NCBI RefSeq assembly: GCF_003111645.1
Contig: NZ_CP022187.1
Coordinates: 3,968,001-4,032,000 of the forward strand
Length of the DNA stretch: 64,000 bases
Direction of reading: 5' to 3'
Source of the DNA: Parazoarcus communis
Lineage (GTDB): Bacteria; Pseudomonadota; Gammaproteobacteria; Burkholderiales; Rhodocyclaceae
Shown here piece by piece: positions 26,369 to 34,679 of the stretch (the stretch's first letter is position 1; each line of letters opens with the position of its first letter). The notes beneath the pieces are model-generated. The model searched no databases. It saw only the letters and a list, made by a program, of their open reading frames with translations, and was not told the DNA's origin. The translations under genes and the position numbers were made by a program.

Positions 26369-26848
26369 TCAGGATGAAGCGTGGTCCATCTGGGATTGCA
26401 GGTAGTTCTGCACGCCCACCTTGTCGATCAGTTCGATCTGGGTCTCGAGGTAGTCGATGTGCTCTTCGGTATCCTCGAGGATGTGCTCGAAGATCTCGCG
26501 CGACACATAGTCCCGACAGGATTCGCAGTAGGCGATGGCTTCAATCAGGTTGGCACGACCGCCTGTTTCCAGCGTGAGGTCGCCCTTGAGGCACTCGGGC
26601 ACGTTTTCGCCGATCAGCAGCTTGTCGAGGTTCTGCAGATTGGGCAGCCCTTCGAGGAAGAGGACGCGCTCGATCAGCATGTCCGCATGCTTCATCTCTT
26701 CTATCGACTCTTCGTACTCGTGCTTGCCGAGCCTGCCCAGGCCCCAGTTCTTGTACATCCGCGCGTGCAGAAAGTACTGGTTGATCGCGGTGAGCTCGAT
26801 GGTCAGTTGCCTGTTCAGAAACTGGATGACTTTCTTGTCGCCTTTCAT
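26369..26848 (-). CDS. bfr: Bacterioferritin with a substituted ferroxidase ligand
   Basis: 159 aa, 24-mer iron-storage family. Ligands expected from E. coli Bfr are present at Glu18, Glu51, His54, Glu94 and His130, and the haem Met52 is present. The fourth carboxylate, Glu127, reads Thr (EDTEEH, codon ACC), so the dinuclear site is incomplete unless Asp126 or Glu128 takes over. The sequence is otherwise a close BfrB relative ([12 protein letters not shown]...ENYLQSQM type). The start overlaps the bfd stop by 4 bases, giving a bfd-bfr couple for storing and releasing iron. Confidence 0.95.
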   Translation of the reverse strand: MKGDKKVIQFLNRQLTIELTAINQYFLHARMYKNWGLGRLGKHEYEESIEEMKHADMLIERVLFLEGLPNLQNLDKLLIGENVPECLKGDLTLETGGRANLIEAIAYCESCRDYVSREIFEHILEDTEEHIDYLETQIELIDKVGVQNYLQSQMDHASS

Positions 26849-27084
26849 ATGGCCTCCAGGGCTAGTGGAAAGATGCTCCGTTGCAGGAGTTTGCCCTGCG
26901 TTGCATGCCGCTCCGCCGTCTCGTCAAGCGCCGAGCGCAGGCAGTCGCGTGCGCACGTGGCACAGCGCCCGCACTCCGCACTCACGCCCAGTTCCAGGCG
27001 CAGGTGGCGCAGGGTCGTTGCACCCTTGCGGACGGCTTCTCCGATGTGATTTTCGGTTACAGCATTGCAGACACAAACGTACAT
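26845..27084 (-). CDS. bfd: Bacterioferritin-associated ferredoxin Bfd
   Basis: 79 aa BFD-like [2Fe-2S] protein. The cluster ligands are Cys4, Cys6, Cys38 and Cys41 (MYVCVCN and ECGRCATC). Bfd reduces the ferric core of bacterioferritin to release Fe2+ during iron shortage. The C-terminal 20 residues are extra relative to the 64-aa E. coli protein. It lies 40 bases downstream of hemP and probably reads from the same iron-responsive promoter. Confidence 0.94.
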   Translation of the reverse strand: MYVCVCNAVTENHIGEAVRKGATTLRHLRLELGVSAECGRCATCARDCLRSALDETAERHATQGKLLQRSIFPLALEAI

Positions 27085-27124
27085 AGTCTAGCCCCGTTTA
27101 TGGTTCATATCGCCCGGAGACGAT

Positions 27125-27349
27125 CTATTTGGTCAGGATCAGTTTTCCCGCGCGGGTCGCACGCAGAACGTAGCGCATGCCCTCGTGGTCGATCGTGACG
27201 CTGAGTTGCCCATCCAGAAGTTCGCTGCTCGAAATCGACCGCGGCACCTTGATCGTCTCCGAGCCCACCCGGGTCGCATGCCTTGCGCACGGTTCCCCGG
27301 CGCGGCTTGCTTCAGGCTCATCTGTGGAAGGGCACCGTTCAGTGGTCAT
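27125..27349 (-). CDS. hemP: HemP/HmuP family hemin uptake protein
   Basis: 74 aa from MTTERCPS; an upstream in-frame ATG would place the start inside the promoter, so it is rejected. The conserved C-terminal HemP strand set is present: LLDGQLSVTIDHEGMRYVLR and KLILTK. HmuP proteins in alpha- and betaproteobacteria help activate haem-uptake genes. No haem receptor or transporter is encoded in this window, so here it is an orphan leading the bfd-bfr-tonB region. A Fur-regulated promoter lies directly upstream. Confidence 0.85.
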   Translation of the reverse strand: MTTERCPSTDEPEASRAGEPCARHATRVGSETIKVPRSISSSELLDGQLSVTIDHEGMRYVLRATRAGKLILTK

Positions 27350-27364
27350 GCTGCTTTTCTTAAT

Positions 27365-27407
27365 AAGAATGATTTGCATTAAATCATTCGGGCAAGCGCA
27401 GCGTCAA
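27365..27407 (-). promoter_or_regulatory. hemP promoter with overlapping Fur box
   Basis: On the minus strand the -35 TTGACG (complement of 27402-27407) and the -10 TTTAAT (complement of 27378-27383) are separated by 18 bases. A Fur-like 19-mer covers 27365-27383 with 13 of 19 matches and an AATCATT core. It overlaps the -10, so Fe2+-Fur would block transcription of hemP and probably bfd-bfr. Confidence 0.75.
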
Positions 27408-27462
27408 GGTGTTTTTCACTCATGCAGCGTTGATGCTGACCGCAGGCTTCGGGTGCGCCCGC

Positions 27463-27912
27463 TCAGGGCAGGCGCAGCAGAATCTGCAGTCGGTCGTCGA
27501 TGACGTCTGCGGGCAGGTAGCCGATCGCGTCAGGGGTTGTCGCCAGCCAGTCACGCGCCTGCTGTTGACTCTCGGCCTCGCGCGGGGGGAGGGCGCGTCC
27601 GGTGAAGACCTGTCGCGACCAGTAGGCACGGGTTTGAATCGGGTTTTTTCCGGTCAGCAGCAGGTACAGGCGGTCGCGTACCGTGCCAGCCGGCAGGTCA
27701 ACAAGTTTGACCGGCGTGCCATTCGCGAGGGTCGTCCGGCGCCCAAGAAAGAGCTGCTCGGCATCGTCGAGGCTGAGGTTCGCAATCTGCCCTCCGCGCG
27801 CTGCGACAAGGTGGATCTCGGCCGCGCTTACCGCAGATGCCATCCCGCCCGCGCATGCAAGGGCAAAGAATGCCGGAGCGAGTCTGAGCAGGAGTCGTCT
27901 AGAACGTAACAT
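27463..27912 (-). CDS. Small periplasmic PBP-like (PstS-related) protein
   Basis: 149 aa with a signal peptide cut after VSA. The mature part (about 118 aa) resembles the short 'phosphate ABC transporter substrate-binding-like' family: SLDDAEQLFLGRRTTLANG, then RDRLYLLLTGKNPIQTRAYWSRQVFTGRALPP, then ATTPDAIGYLP. This is about half the length of a true PstS and no permease or ATPase gene is nearby. It overlaps the end of the beta-barrel gene by 14 bases and is the last gene of the EAL operon. A ligand-sensing rather than transport role is inference. Confidence 0.75.
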   Translation of the reverse strand: MLRSRRLLLRLAPAFFALACAGGMASAVSAAEIHLVAARGGQIANLSLDDAEQLFLGRRTTLANGTPVKLVDLPAGTVRDRLYLLLTGKNPIQTRAYWSRQVFTGRALPPREAESQQQARDWLATTPDAIGYLPADVIDDRLQILLRLP

Positions 27913-29107
27913 CGAGCGCTACACCTAGCATGTTGACCGAACGGTTTCTGAGTTCCGTAAGTGCCGGATCGCCGCGCGGGAAGAAGCTGTTGCCCCAACT
28001 GTTTCCAGTCGTCTGAATATGGCTGAACTCCACCTTCAGGGCTGTGTCACGGCGGAAATCCCAACGGGAGCCGACGGTGATGCTGCGCTGAGCGCCGTTG
28101 CGCGAGACCAGAAAGCCCTCGAGCGCCGCCGTCTGATAGGGGCCAATAACTGGGTCGGTGAATGTGGCCTGAGCGACGGCACGGTCCTGAGTCTGACGCG
28201 CGATGGTCACGTAGGGCATGATGTTGCCGAACCGCCTGCCGAGCGTCAGGTACCAGCCGTGACCGCTGTTCACGTAGCGGCTGGCCGTGCGTTTCGCGTA
28301 TTCGCCGATCAGCAGCCACTCGCTGTCGTCCCACTGGAAGCCCGCGGAGCTGAAGGTGGTGTAGCCGTCGTTTCCGGAGAGTTTGGCGTTGACGTCGGGC
28401 GGCATCAGCGACTCGAGCACGGTGAAATTGTCATCGCCCCAGTGCAGCTTCAGTGAAGATTCGCCATGACCGACGAAGACCGTCAGTTGCTCTGTGGTCA
28501 GGGTCAGGTTGACGCCCATCAGACGCGTCAGGCGCGCATCTCCGCTGCTGTAGATTGTGATCGAGCTCTGGCCCATGTAGGGGTGGATCTCGAGGTCGGC
28601 AGACCCCACCCGGGTTCGATACAGCAGGTCGATGCCGTTGAGGTCGGTGAAGGGGTTGAGCCCATACACTTCTGCCGGCGGACGTATCCAAGGATTGGCG
28701 TAGTTTATGCTGAGCGAATCGGACTGCATGAAGAAGGGAATGCGCAGTCGGCCGATCCGCACCGTGGCTTCCTGCGTGACCTTGTGGCTGAGAAAGGCAA
28801 GGGTGGCGCGCGGATCGTAATTGCCCCTCGTGTTTTCCCTGCTCACCAACTGGATGACGGCGGATGTGCTCGGCGAAAACACCATGTTCGCCTGCACGCC
28901 GAGTACGCTGTCGGGGGCGAAGTCCGGATTGTCCGAGCCTGGCTGGTCGATACCGAAGTTGGTGGCGCGCAGGTCGGACTGGCCTGAGTACACCATCCCC
29001 AGGGTGCCGAACCCCGATAGCTGAAGTCCAGGAAGCTCGGCGTGCGCGAACGACGCGGATAGCGTCAGCAGGAGTGCGGAACCGAGTGCCGCAAGGCGTC
29101 GGGTCAT
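27899..29107 (-). CDS. Outer-membrane beta-barrel (porin-like) protein
   Basis: 402 aa. A signal peptide ends SFAHA. The mature protein opens LPGLQLSGFGTLGMVYSG, typical of porin N-terminal strands, continues with alternating aromatic/polar beta strands and ends in Phe (GVALDVTF), the BAM signal. No Cys. It does not look like the general diffusion porins of betaproteobacteria and its substrate is unknown. It overlaps the GGDEF-EAL gene by 4 bases and the PBP-like gene by 14, so the three are made together. Confidence 0.8.
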   Translation of the reverse strand: MTRRLAALGSALLLTLSASFAHAELPGLQLSGFGTLGMVYSGQSDLRATNFGIDQPGSDNPDFAPDSVLGVQANMVFSPSTSAVIQLVSRENTRGNYDPRATLAFLSHKVTQEATVRIGRLRIPFFMQSDSLSINYANPWIRPPAEVYGLNPFTDLNGIDLLYRTRVGSADLEIHPYMGQSSITIYSSGDARLTRLMGVNLTLTTEQLTVFVGHGESSLKLHWGDDNFTVLESLMPPDVNAKLSGNDGYTTFSSAGFQWDDSEWLLIGEYAKRTASRYVNSGHGWYLTLGRRFGNIMPYVTIARQTQDRAVAQATFTDPVIGPYQTAALEGFLVSRNGAQRSITVGSRWDFRRDTALKVEFSHIQTTGNSWGNSFFPRGDPALTELRNRSVNMLGVALDVTF

Positions 29108-31551
29108 GGCTGGGTTTCCTTGGATACGGGTGTCAGGAAGCGTGAAGCCTCCTCGGCAGGCAGTGGGCGCGAGAACAGGTAGCCCTGACCGAAGTCGCAG
29201 CCCATGCCGTTGAGCGTGGTGGCCTGTTCCCCGCTTTCAATGCACTCGGCGACGACGCCGATGTTCAGGTCATGGGCGAGCTCGATGCTGCGGCGGACGA
29301 TGGCGCGCAGACGAGAGTCGTTTGTAATCGCGCCGACAAAGGAGCCATCGAGCTTGATGATGTCGCACGGGATCGTATGCAGGTAGCTGAGCGCAGAGAA
29401 TCCGGTACCGAAATCGTCGATCAGGACCTTGATGCCTGCGCTTCGCAGCTGGCGCAAGGTGTTGCTGGCAGGACCGTCGGCGCGGGCAAGAATGCTCTCG
29501 GTGACCTCGAAGCGAATCCGTTCCGGTTCAAGCTTGCTGGCCTTGATGATGGCGATGAGTTCGTCAGCGAGATTGCTGCGCGAAAGCTGTCGTGCCGACA
29601 GGTTCACGCTCACGGGCGGAACCTGTTCGGTGCCGGTCTGAGCCTGCCAGCGGTGGATGTCTTCGCAGACCCGGCGCAGGACGAGGAGGCCCAGATCGTG
29701 GATCATGTCGAGCGCCTCCGCGAGCGGGATGAACTGTGAGGGCGGGATCATGCCGTGCACCGGATGTTCCCAGCGCACCAGTGCTTCGAAGCTGCTGATC
29801 CGGCGGTCCATCAGGCGCATGATCGGCTGGTAATGCACCGACAGCGTCCCGGTGCTCAGCGCGTTGCGCAGATCGGTCTCCAGTTGCAGCGTGTTGAGCG
29901 CCAGCGCGTGCATCGAGGCATGGAAGACCTTGATCGAGCAGCCGTCGCTCTGTCTGGCGATCTGCAAGGCATTGTCGGCGTCGCGCAACAGGGCTTCGCC
30001 ATCGGTGCGTTCGTTGTCGCTCATGGCCAGGCCGACGCGGCACTTCGGATGCAGGGTGCGATCTGCGCCGGGGGCGTCGAAGCCGGGCAGTTCGACCATC
30101 GTTTTCGCGATCTCGAGCGCTTCCGTGCTGTCCTCAAGTCCGTTCAGCAACACCGCGAACTGGTCTCCGCCAACCCTTGCCAGCAGATCGCCCGCCCTGA
30201 GCAGGTCGTGCAGCCGGTGGGCGACTTCGCGCAACAGGAGATCGCCGGTGGCGTGCCCATAGCTGTCATTGACCAGGTGGAAGCGCTCAAGGTTGATCGC
30301 GAGCACGGCGAAGCGATAGCTTTCGTCGCGACGCTGCTGCCCCAGGGCAAGTCGAACATGCTCTATGAAGAGGGCGCGATTGGGCAGGCCGGTGAGACCG
30401 TCGTGCAATGCGTCGTGGATCAGCTGCTCTTCGGCCCGCTTGCGCAGATGCACGTCGCTGATCGATCCGGCCATGCGGATGGCGCGCCCGCCCGCGTCCC
30501 TCAGGGCTACGCCGCGGGTCATGATCCAGCGATAGCTGCCATCGGGCTGGCGAATGCGATGCTCAAGCATGAACTGAGGATTGTCACCCCGCAGGTGGTC
30601 GATCATGCGCGCGCGGTATCCGGCGGTTTCATCCGGATGCAGCCTGGATATGAAGGGTTCGGGATCGGTCGCCGCGTCATCTTCGGGGATGCCGATCAGC
30701 TCGCAGAAGCGCGGGGCGAAATAGGTCCGGTTGGTATTGATGTCCCAGTCCCACAGTCCGTCGTTTGCACCGCGCATGGCCAGGGCGTAGCGCTGTTCGC
30801 TGGTCTTCAGTCGCTCGGCCGTCTGTTGCAGTTCGGACACCCGCTGCTGCAGGGTGGAGGCCATGATGTTGAAATGCTTGGCGAGCCGCGCCAGCTCGTC
30901 GCCACCATCGTCGGGCAGGCGGTGGTCGAGGTAGCCGTCGGTAATGGCCTTGCTGCCTGCGAGCAGGCGGGCCAGCTTGTTGCTGAGCAGGTAGCCGATG
31001 CCCGACAGCAGCACGAAGGTAATGACGATTTCAATCAGCGCGATCAGGGCGCCCTGCTGGATGATCGACTGTCTCGCCTTCGCCAGCACCGATACCGATA
31101 CGCCGAACTGAAGGAAGCCGACCTCGTTGCGGGCAAGCAGGAGCGGGCGCCGCACGTGAATCACGGGGTGGTCGAGCATCTCGCCGATACCGACGCCAGG
31201 GGTCGCGGTCGCCGGTGGCAGGCCGCGCATTCCGGTCTGTCCGGCGCTCAGCAGTATCCTGCCGGTGGAGTCACCGATGCGGACGTAGATCAGCCCCTTG
31301 TCCGAGTCTGCCAGCAGTTCGCCGAGCGTGTCCTGCAAGGGGCCGTAGCTCGGCTGTTCGCCGTACGCTGTTGCCATCGCGTGCAGCATGCTCGCGTTCT
31401 GACTGATCAGTGTGTCGAGACTGGCGGTGGTGGCGTCGTTCATCAGGCGCACGCTGTTTGCCAGCAACAGGCTCAACAGGACGACCTGCACCGCGGTGCT
31501 TGCAAGGAGCAGCCGGGTGCGTATCGAACTGTTGCGGAAAGGCATGCGCAC
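29104..31551 (-). CDS. HAMP-PAS-GGDEF(degenerate)-EAL membrane c-di-GMP phosphodiesterase
   Basis: 815 aa. Order: TM about 11-32, periplasmic sensor about 35-160, TM about 165-187, HAMP about 190-240, PAS about 250-370, GGDEF about 380-535, EAL about 555-800. The cyclase motif reads GGDQF instead of GGDEF, so cyclase activity is probably lost. The EAL domain keeps SFEALVRW, VNLSARQL, FEVTES, DDFGTG and the KLDGSF loop, so c-di-GMP hydrolysis is likely; the late VAEGVE motif is VAECIE. First gene of an operon with a beta-barrel and a PBP-like protein, which suggests it responds to a periplasmic solute. Confidence 0.9.
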   Translation of the reverse strand: MRMPFRNSSIRTRLLLASTAVQVVLLSLLLANSVRLMNDATTASLDTLISQNASMLHAMATAYGEQPSYGPLQDTLGELLADSDKGLIYVRIGDSTGRILLSAGQTGMRGLPPATATPGVGIGEMLDHPVIHVRRPLLLARNEVGFLQFGVSVSVLAKARQSIIQQGALIALIEIVITFVLLSGIGYLLSNKLARLLAGSKAITDGYLDHRLPDDGGDELARLAKHFNIMASTLQQRVSELQQTAERLKTSEQRYALAMRGANDGLWDWDINTNRTYFAPRFCELIGIPEDDAATDPEPFISRLHPDETAGYRARMIDHLRGDNPQFMLEHRIRQPDGSYRWIMTRGVALRDAGGRAIRMAGSISDVHLRKRAEEQLIHDALHDGLTGLPNRALFIEHVRLALGQQRRDESYRFAVLAINLERFHLVNDSYGHATGDLLLREVAHRLHDLLRAGDLLARVGGDQFAVLLNGLEDSTEALEIAKTMVELPGFDAPGADRTLHPKCRVGLAMSDNERTDGEALLRDADNALQIARQSDGCSIKVFHASMHALALNTLQLETDLRNALSTGTLSVHYQPIMRLMDRRISSFEALVRWEHPVHGMIPPSQFIPLAEALDMIHDLGLLVLRRVCEDIHRWQAQTGTEQVPPVSVNLSARQLSRSNLADELIAIIKASKLEPERIRFEVTESILARADGPASNTLRQLRSAGIKVLIDDFGTGFSALSYLHTIPCDIIKLDGSFVGAITNDSRLRAIVRRSIELAHDLNIGVVAECIESGEQATTLNGMGCDFGQGYLFSRPLPAEEASRFLTPVSKETQP

Positions 31552-31574
31552 GTAGTATCCCCGGGGCGGCGTTT

Positions 31575-32957
31575 TCAGCGTTTCGCCAGGCGTCGGACAG
31601 CCGCCGATGCGTCGATTCGCCCTTCACGCGCAAACGCCTCGAGGTTGGATTCGATGCGGTCGGGGGCGTAGAGATAGTTCACCATGATTCCCCAGGACTG
31701 CGACAGGCCCTTTGGCGAGGTGTCGGCGAGCCAGTTGAGACGTTCGATGCGGGCGCCGTTGCCAAGGTGGAAGCGCGCGACCGGGTCCACCGGTTTATCC
31801 GCGCGCCGTGCCTCGCACAGGTAGCGTGCGGCAAGACGCAGCAGCGGGTCGCGCAGCGCTGTGCAAAGCGCTTCGTTGCTGGCCCAGTCGCCGCCGCCGT
31901 CGAGCAGCGCGTGCAGAACGGGGGCGTTTTCGTCCTCGACCCCAGCAGCCGTGAGCCGTTTCCAGTCTGCCGCCGTGATTGCCTCACCAAGCGCCTGGGG
32001 ATTGCGGTTCACCCATTTGAGCAAGCCGGGAATCGGCGACAGGGTGGCGAACTGTTGCAGCTTCGGAAAATCGCGCTGCAAGTCTTCCACCACGCGCTTG
32101 AGCAGGAAGTTGCCGAAGGAGACGCCGCGAAGGCCGGTCTGGGTTGCACTGATCGAATAGAAGATCGCGGTATTGGCCTTGCTGGCGTCGGCCAGCGGTG
32201 CGTTGATGTCGAGCAATTGCTGGACGTCGTCGGCGAGCCCTTCGGTAAGCGCGACCTGAACGAAGATCAGTGGCTCGAGCGGCATCCGTGGATGGAAGAA
32301 GCCATAGCAGCGGCGGTCGGAGTCGAGCCGGTTCTTCAGGTCGAGCCAGGACTTGATTTCGTGCACAGCCTCGTACTCGACCAGCTTCTCGAGCAGCGCT
32401 GCGGGCGAGTTCCACGTAATGCGTGCGAGCTCGAGAAAGCCAACATCGAACCAGGCGCCCAGACGCGCTTCGAGCTCGCGGTCGAGCGGTTTCAGCAGCG
32501 GGTTGTCAGGCAGAAAGCGCAGCAGGTCGGCGCGCAGGTCGACGAGAAACTTGACCCCCTGCGGTATGGCGTTGAACTGGGTCAGGATGCGGATGCGACG
32601 CGAGCGCATGGCACCGCGCAGCCGCGCCTCAGCCTCCCACTGGTCCTTGCTGCCGACGGCTTTCTGGTAGGCCGCATGGGCCTCGGCGATTGCCGCAGGG
32701 TCGGGGCCGAAGTCGAGCGCGATCATGTGCAGCATGGCCATGCGGCCGCTGTCGTCCAGCTTGAGGTAGGTCTCGGCCAGTCGGGCTGCTCGTTGACGGG
32801 TGGAGATCTCGCCACCCAGTCCGGCGGCGCACTCCTCCAGTTGCTGGCGAATGCGCTCGAGAACCTTCTCGGAGGGCTCGCGCGTCTTGCCGGTTGCCTG
32901 GGCAACCATCTCGCGCATTTTCGACAGGCTTTTCGATACCAGACTGGTCGCTGACAT
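31575..32957 (-). CDS. Malonyl-CoA decarboxylase
   Basis: 460 aa, full length for the bacterial/mitochondrial MCD family. The N-terminal half is helical. The C-terminal catalytic part has HPRMPLEPLIFVQVAL, NTAIFYSISATQTGLRGVSFGNFLLKRV and VARFHLGNGARIERLNW followed by ADTSPKGL, with the GNAT-like active-site His/Ser region. It converts malonyl-CoA to acetyl-CoA and CO2. In Rhizobium and relatives it sits with matB and matC; here neither is adjacent. It lies 23 bases after the start side of the EAL gene and 77 bases before lgt, same strand. Confidence 0.92.
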   Translation of the reverse strand: MSATSLVSKSLSKMREMVAQATGKTREPSEKVLERIRQQLEECAAGLGGEISTRQRAARLAETYLKLDDSGRMAMLHMIALDFGPDPAAIAEAHAAYQKAVGSKDQWEAEARLRGAMRSRRIRILTQFNAIPQGVKFLVDLRADLLRFLPDNPLLKPLDRELEARLGAWFDVGFLELARITWNSPAALLEKLVEYEAVHEIKSWLDLKNRLDSDRRCYGFFHPRMPLEPLIFVQVALTEGLADDVQQLLDINAPLADASKANTAIFYSISATQTGLRGVSFGNFLLKRVVEDLQRDFPKLQQFATLSPIPGLLKWVNRNPQALGEAITAADWKRLTAAGVEDENAPVLHALLDGGGDWASNEALCTALRDPLLRLAARYLCEARRADKPVDPVARFHLGNGARIERLNWLADTSPKGLSQSWGIMVNYLYAPDRIESNLEAFAREGRIDASAAVRRLAKR

Positions 32958-33034
32958 GACGTTCTCTTGTTCCGGCCGGGGTGTCTCTTGCAGGGATCAT
33001 ATCGCGTTCGCTTGATCGCTGTGTCTGCAGTTCC

Positions 33035-33835
33035 TCACGACTGGGCGGGTTTACCTGCCCGGATATGGATCAGGAGCCCGGCGCCCAGCGCGATCATCGG
33101 CAGGCACAGCCATTGAGCGGTCGATATGCCAAGTGTGAGTGTACCGAAGATGCCCGGGTCTGGCGTGCGGAAAAACTCGGCCATGAAACGCAAGCTGCCA
33201 TAGCCGATCAGAAAGACGGCAGACACTGCTCGCATGGGGCGTGGTTTTGCGGCGTAGAGCCACAGAATCACGAACAGCAGCAGGCCTTCGCCCGCGGCCT
33301 GGTAGAGCTGGCTCGGATGCCGCGGCAGCGCGTCGACCCAGGGAAAGACCATGCCCCAGGCCCAGTCGCCATCCATCGGCCGGCCCCAGAGTTCGCCATT
33401 GATGAAGTTGCCGATTCGACCTGCCGCCAGTCCGGTGGGGACGAGTGGTGCGATGAAGTCGGTGACCTGCCAGAACCCCTTGCCATGTTTGCGACCGTAC
33501 ACCAGCATGGCCACCAGCACGCCCAGAAAGCCGCCGTGGAAACTCATGCCGCCCTTCCACACCGCGAGAATCTCCCCCGGGTTGGCGAGGTAGTAGCCGG
33601 GCTGAAAGAAGATGACCTCGCCCAGACGTCCGCCGATAATGACGCCGAGCACGCCGTAGAACAGCAGGTCGTCGATGGCCTGGGCGTTCCATCCAAGCTC
33701 CGGGCGACGTCGTGCGTGAACGCGCCCCAGGGCCACGAACAGCACGAAGGATACGAGGTACATCAGGCCGTACCAGCGCACGCTGAGTGGGCCGAGGGAG
33801 AAGGCGATCGGGTCGAACTGGGGGTGGATGAGCAT
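33035..33835 (-). CDS. lgt: Prolipoprotein diacylglyceryl transferase Lgt
   Basis: 266 aa inner-membrane enzyme with seven helices that attaches diacylglycerol to the lipobox Cys of prolipoproteins. The signature [15 protein letters not shown] lies at about 141-155, and the essential HPSQLYQ and GGMSFHGG segments are present. It works on the many lipoproteins of this window (Pal, NodT, DolP and others). Confidence 0.97.
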   Translation of the reverse strand: MLIHPQFDPIAFSLGPLSVRWYGLMYLVSFVLFVALGRVHARRRPELGWNAQAIDDLLFYGVLGVIIGGRLGEVIFFQPGYYLANPGEILAVWKGGMSFHGGFLGVLVAMLVYGRKHGKGFWQVTDFIAPLVPTGLAAGRIGNFINGELWGRPMDGDWAWGMVFPWVDALPRHPSQLYQAAGEGLLLFVILWLYAAKPRPMRAVSAVFLIGYGSLRFMAEFFRTPDPGIFGTLTLGISTAQWLCLPMIALGAGLLIHIRAGKPAQS

Positions 33836-33844
33836 GGGCAGGGC

Positions 33845-34528
33845 TTATTCGAACTGGCGGCGGAAATCTGAGAATTCTAGCTTGAGCGCATCGAGCTCTT
33901 CGCGCAGACGGCGAACCTCGTCCTCGAGTTCCGCAGACCGTCCCCGTGAGCTGCCGGCGCTCAGCGTTCCGGAGGCCTGGGCCTCGATCGCAGCCTGCAG
34001 CAGGGCGTCGCCGCCAAGCAGGTGCATGTGTCGGGTTTCCTTGGTGCCGGGGGCCTTGGGCAGGCTGGCCGCCATGGCCGGGTATTTCTCGGCCAGATGT
34101 TCCAGCGCGGCCTCGACGGTGGAAATGTCGTCGAAATGATGCAGGCGCTCACAGCGCGTACGGACTTCGCCGGCCGTCTGTGCGCCGCGCAGCAGCAGCG
34201 TGGCAAGGACAGCCTGTTCCGCCGGTGGCAGCGAGTGGCGCAGGCGGACCTGATGCTCGTACTTTGGCACTCTGGCGCTGGCCTGGTCGCGGCGCGTCAC
34301 CAGGCGACGCTCCATGAGGCTGTCGATGGCGCGCTGCACCTCGGCCTCGCTCAGTGACATCACCGGCTCTCGTGCGGTGAGCTGGTTGCAGCCACTCAGC
34401 AGCGCATTCAGCGAAAGCGGATAGGCGTCGGGGGTCACGAAGGCCTTTTCGATCAGGACTCCGAGGACGCGGATCTCGATCGGGTCAAGATCGAAGCCTG
34501 CTTCGGTTGCGGTCGGCGAGTTGTCCAT
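33845..34528 (-). CDS. yceH: YceH family (DUF480) winged-helix protein
   Basis: 227 aa from MDNSPTATEA; an ATG 33 bases earlier has no better support. Two winged-helix units carry the DUF480 wording LDPIEIRVLGVLIEKAFVTPDAYPLSLNAL and QVRLRHSLPPAEQAVLATLLLRG. A C-terminal coiled coil (ELEDEVRRLREELDALKLEF) follows. Conserved across proteobacteria but without a settled function. It ends 10 bases from the lgt start. Confidence 0.9.
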   Translation of the reverse strand: MDNSPTATEAGFDLDPIEIRVLGVLIEKAFVTPDAYPLSLNALLSGCNQLTAREPVMSLSEAEVQRAIDSLMERRLVTRRDQASARVPKYEHQVRLRHSLPPAEQAVLATLLLRGAQTAGEVRTRCERLHHFDDISTVEAALEHLAEKYPAMAASLPKAPGTKETRHMHLLGGDALLQAAIEAQASGTLSAGSSRGRSAELEDEVRRLREELDALKLEFSDFRRQFE

Positions 34529-34679
34529 GCGTGCTCCGTATAAGGCGGGAGGGGCGATCATAAAGGACGGGGGCGAGACGTGCTCGCCTGTCGTGTGAGC
34601 AAGCCGGCGCAGATGGTCCGCAAGGCAGGACGCATGGCGGGGGCAGGCTGCACCCGGCTATCATGCGGAATCTTCCCGG

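Noticed and set aside
29755-31671. A 638-codon plus-strand frame opposite the GGDEF-EAL gene
   Set aside because: Antisense shadow; the minus-strand protein has complete domains.
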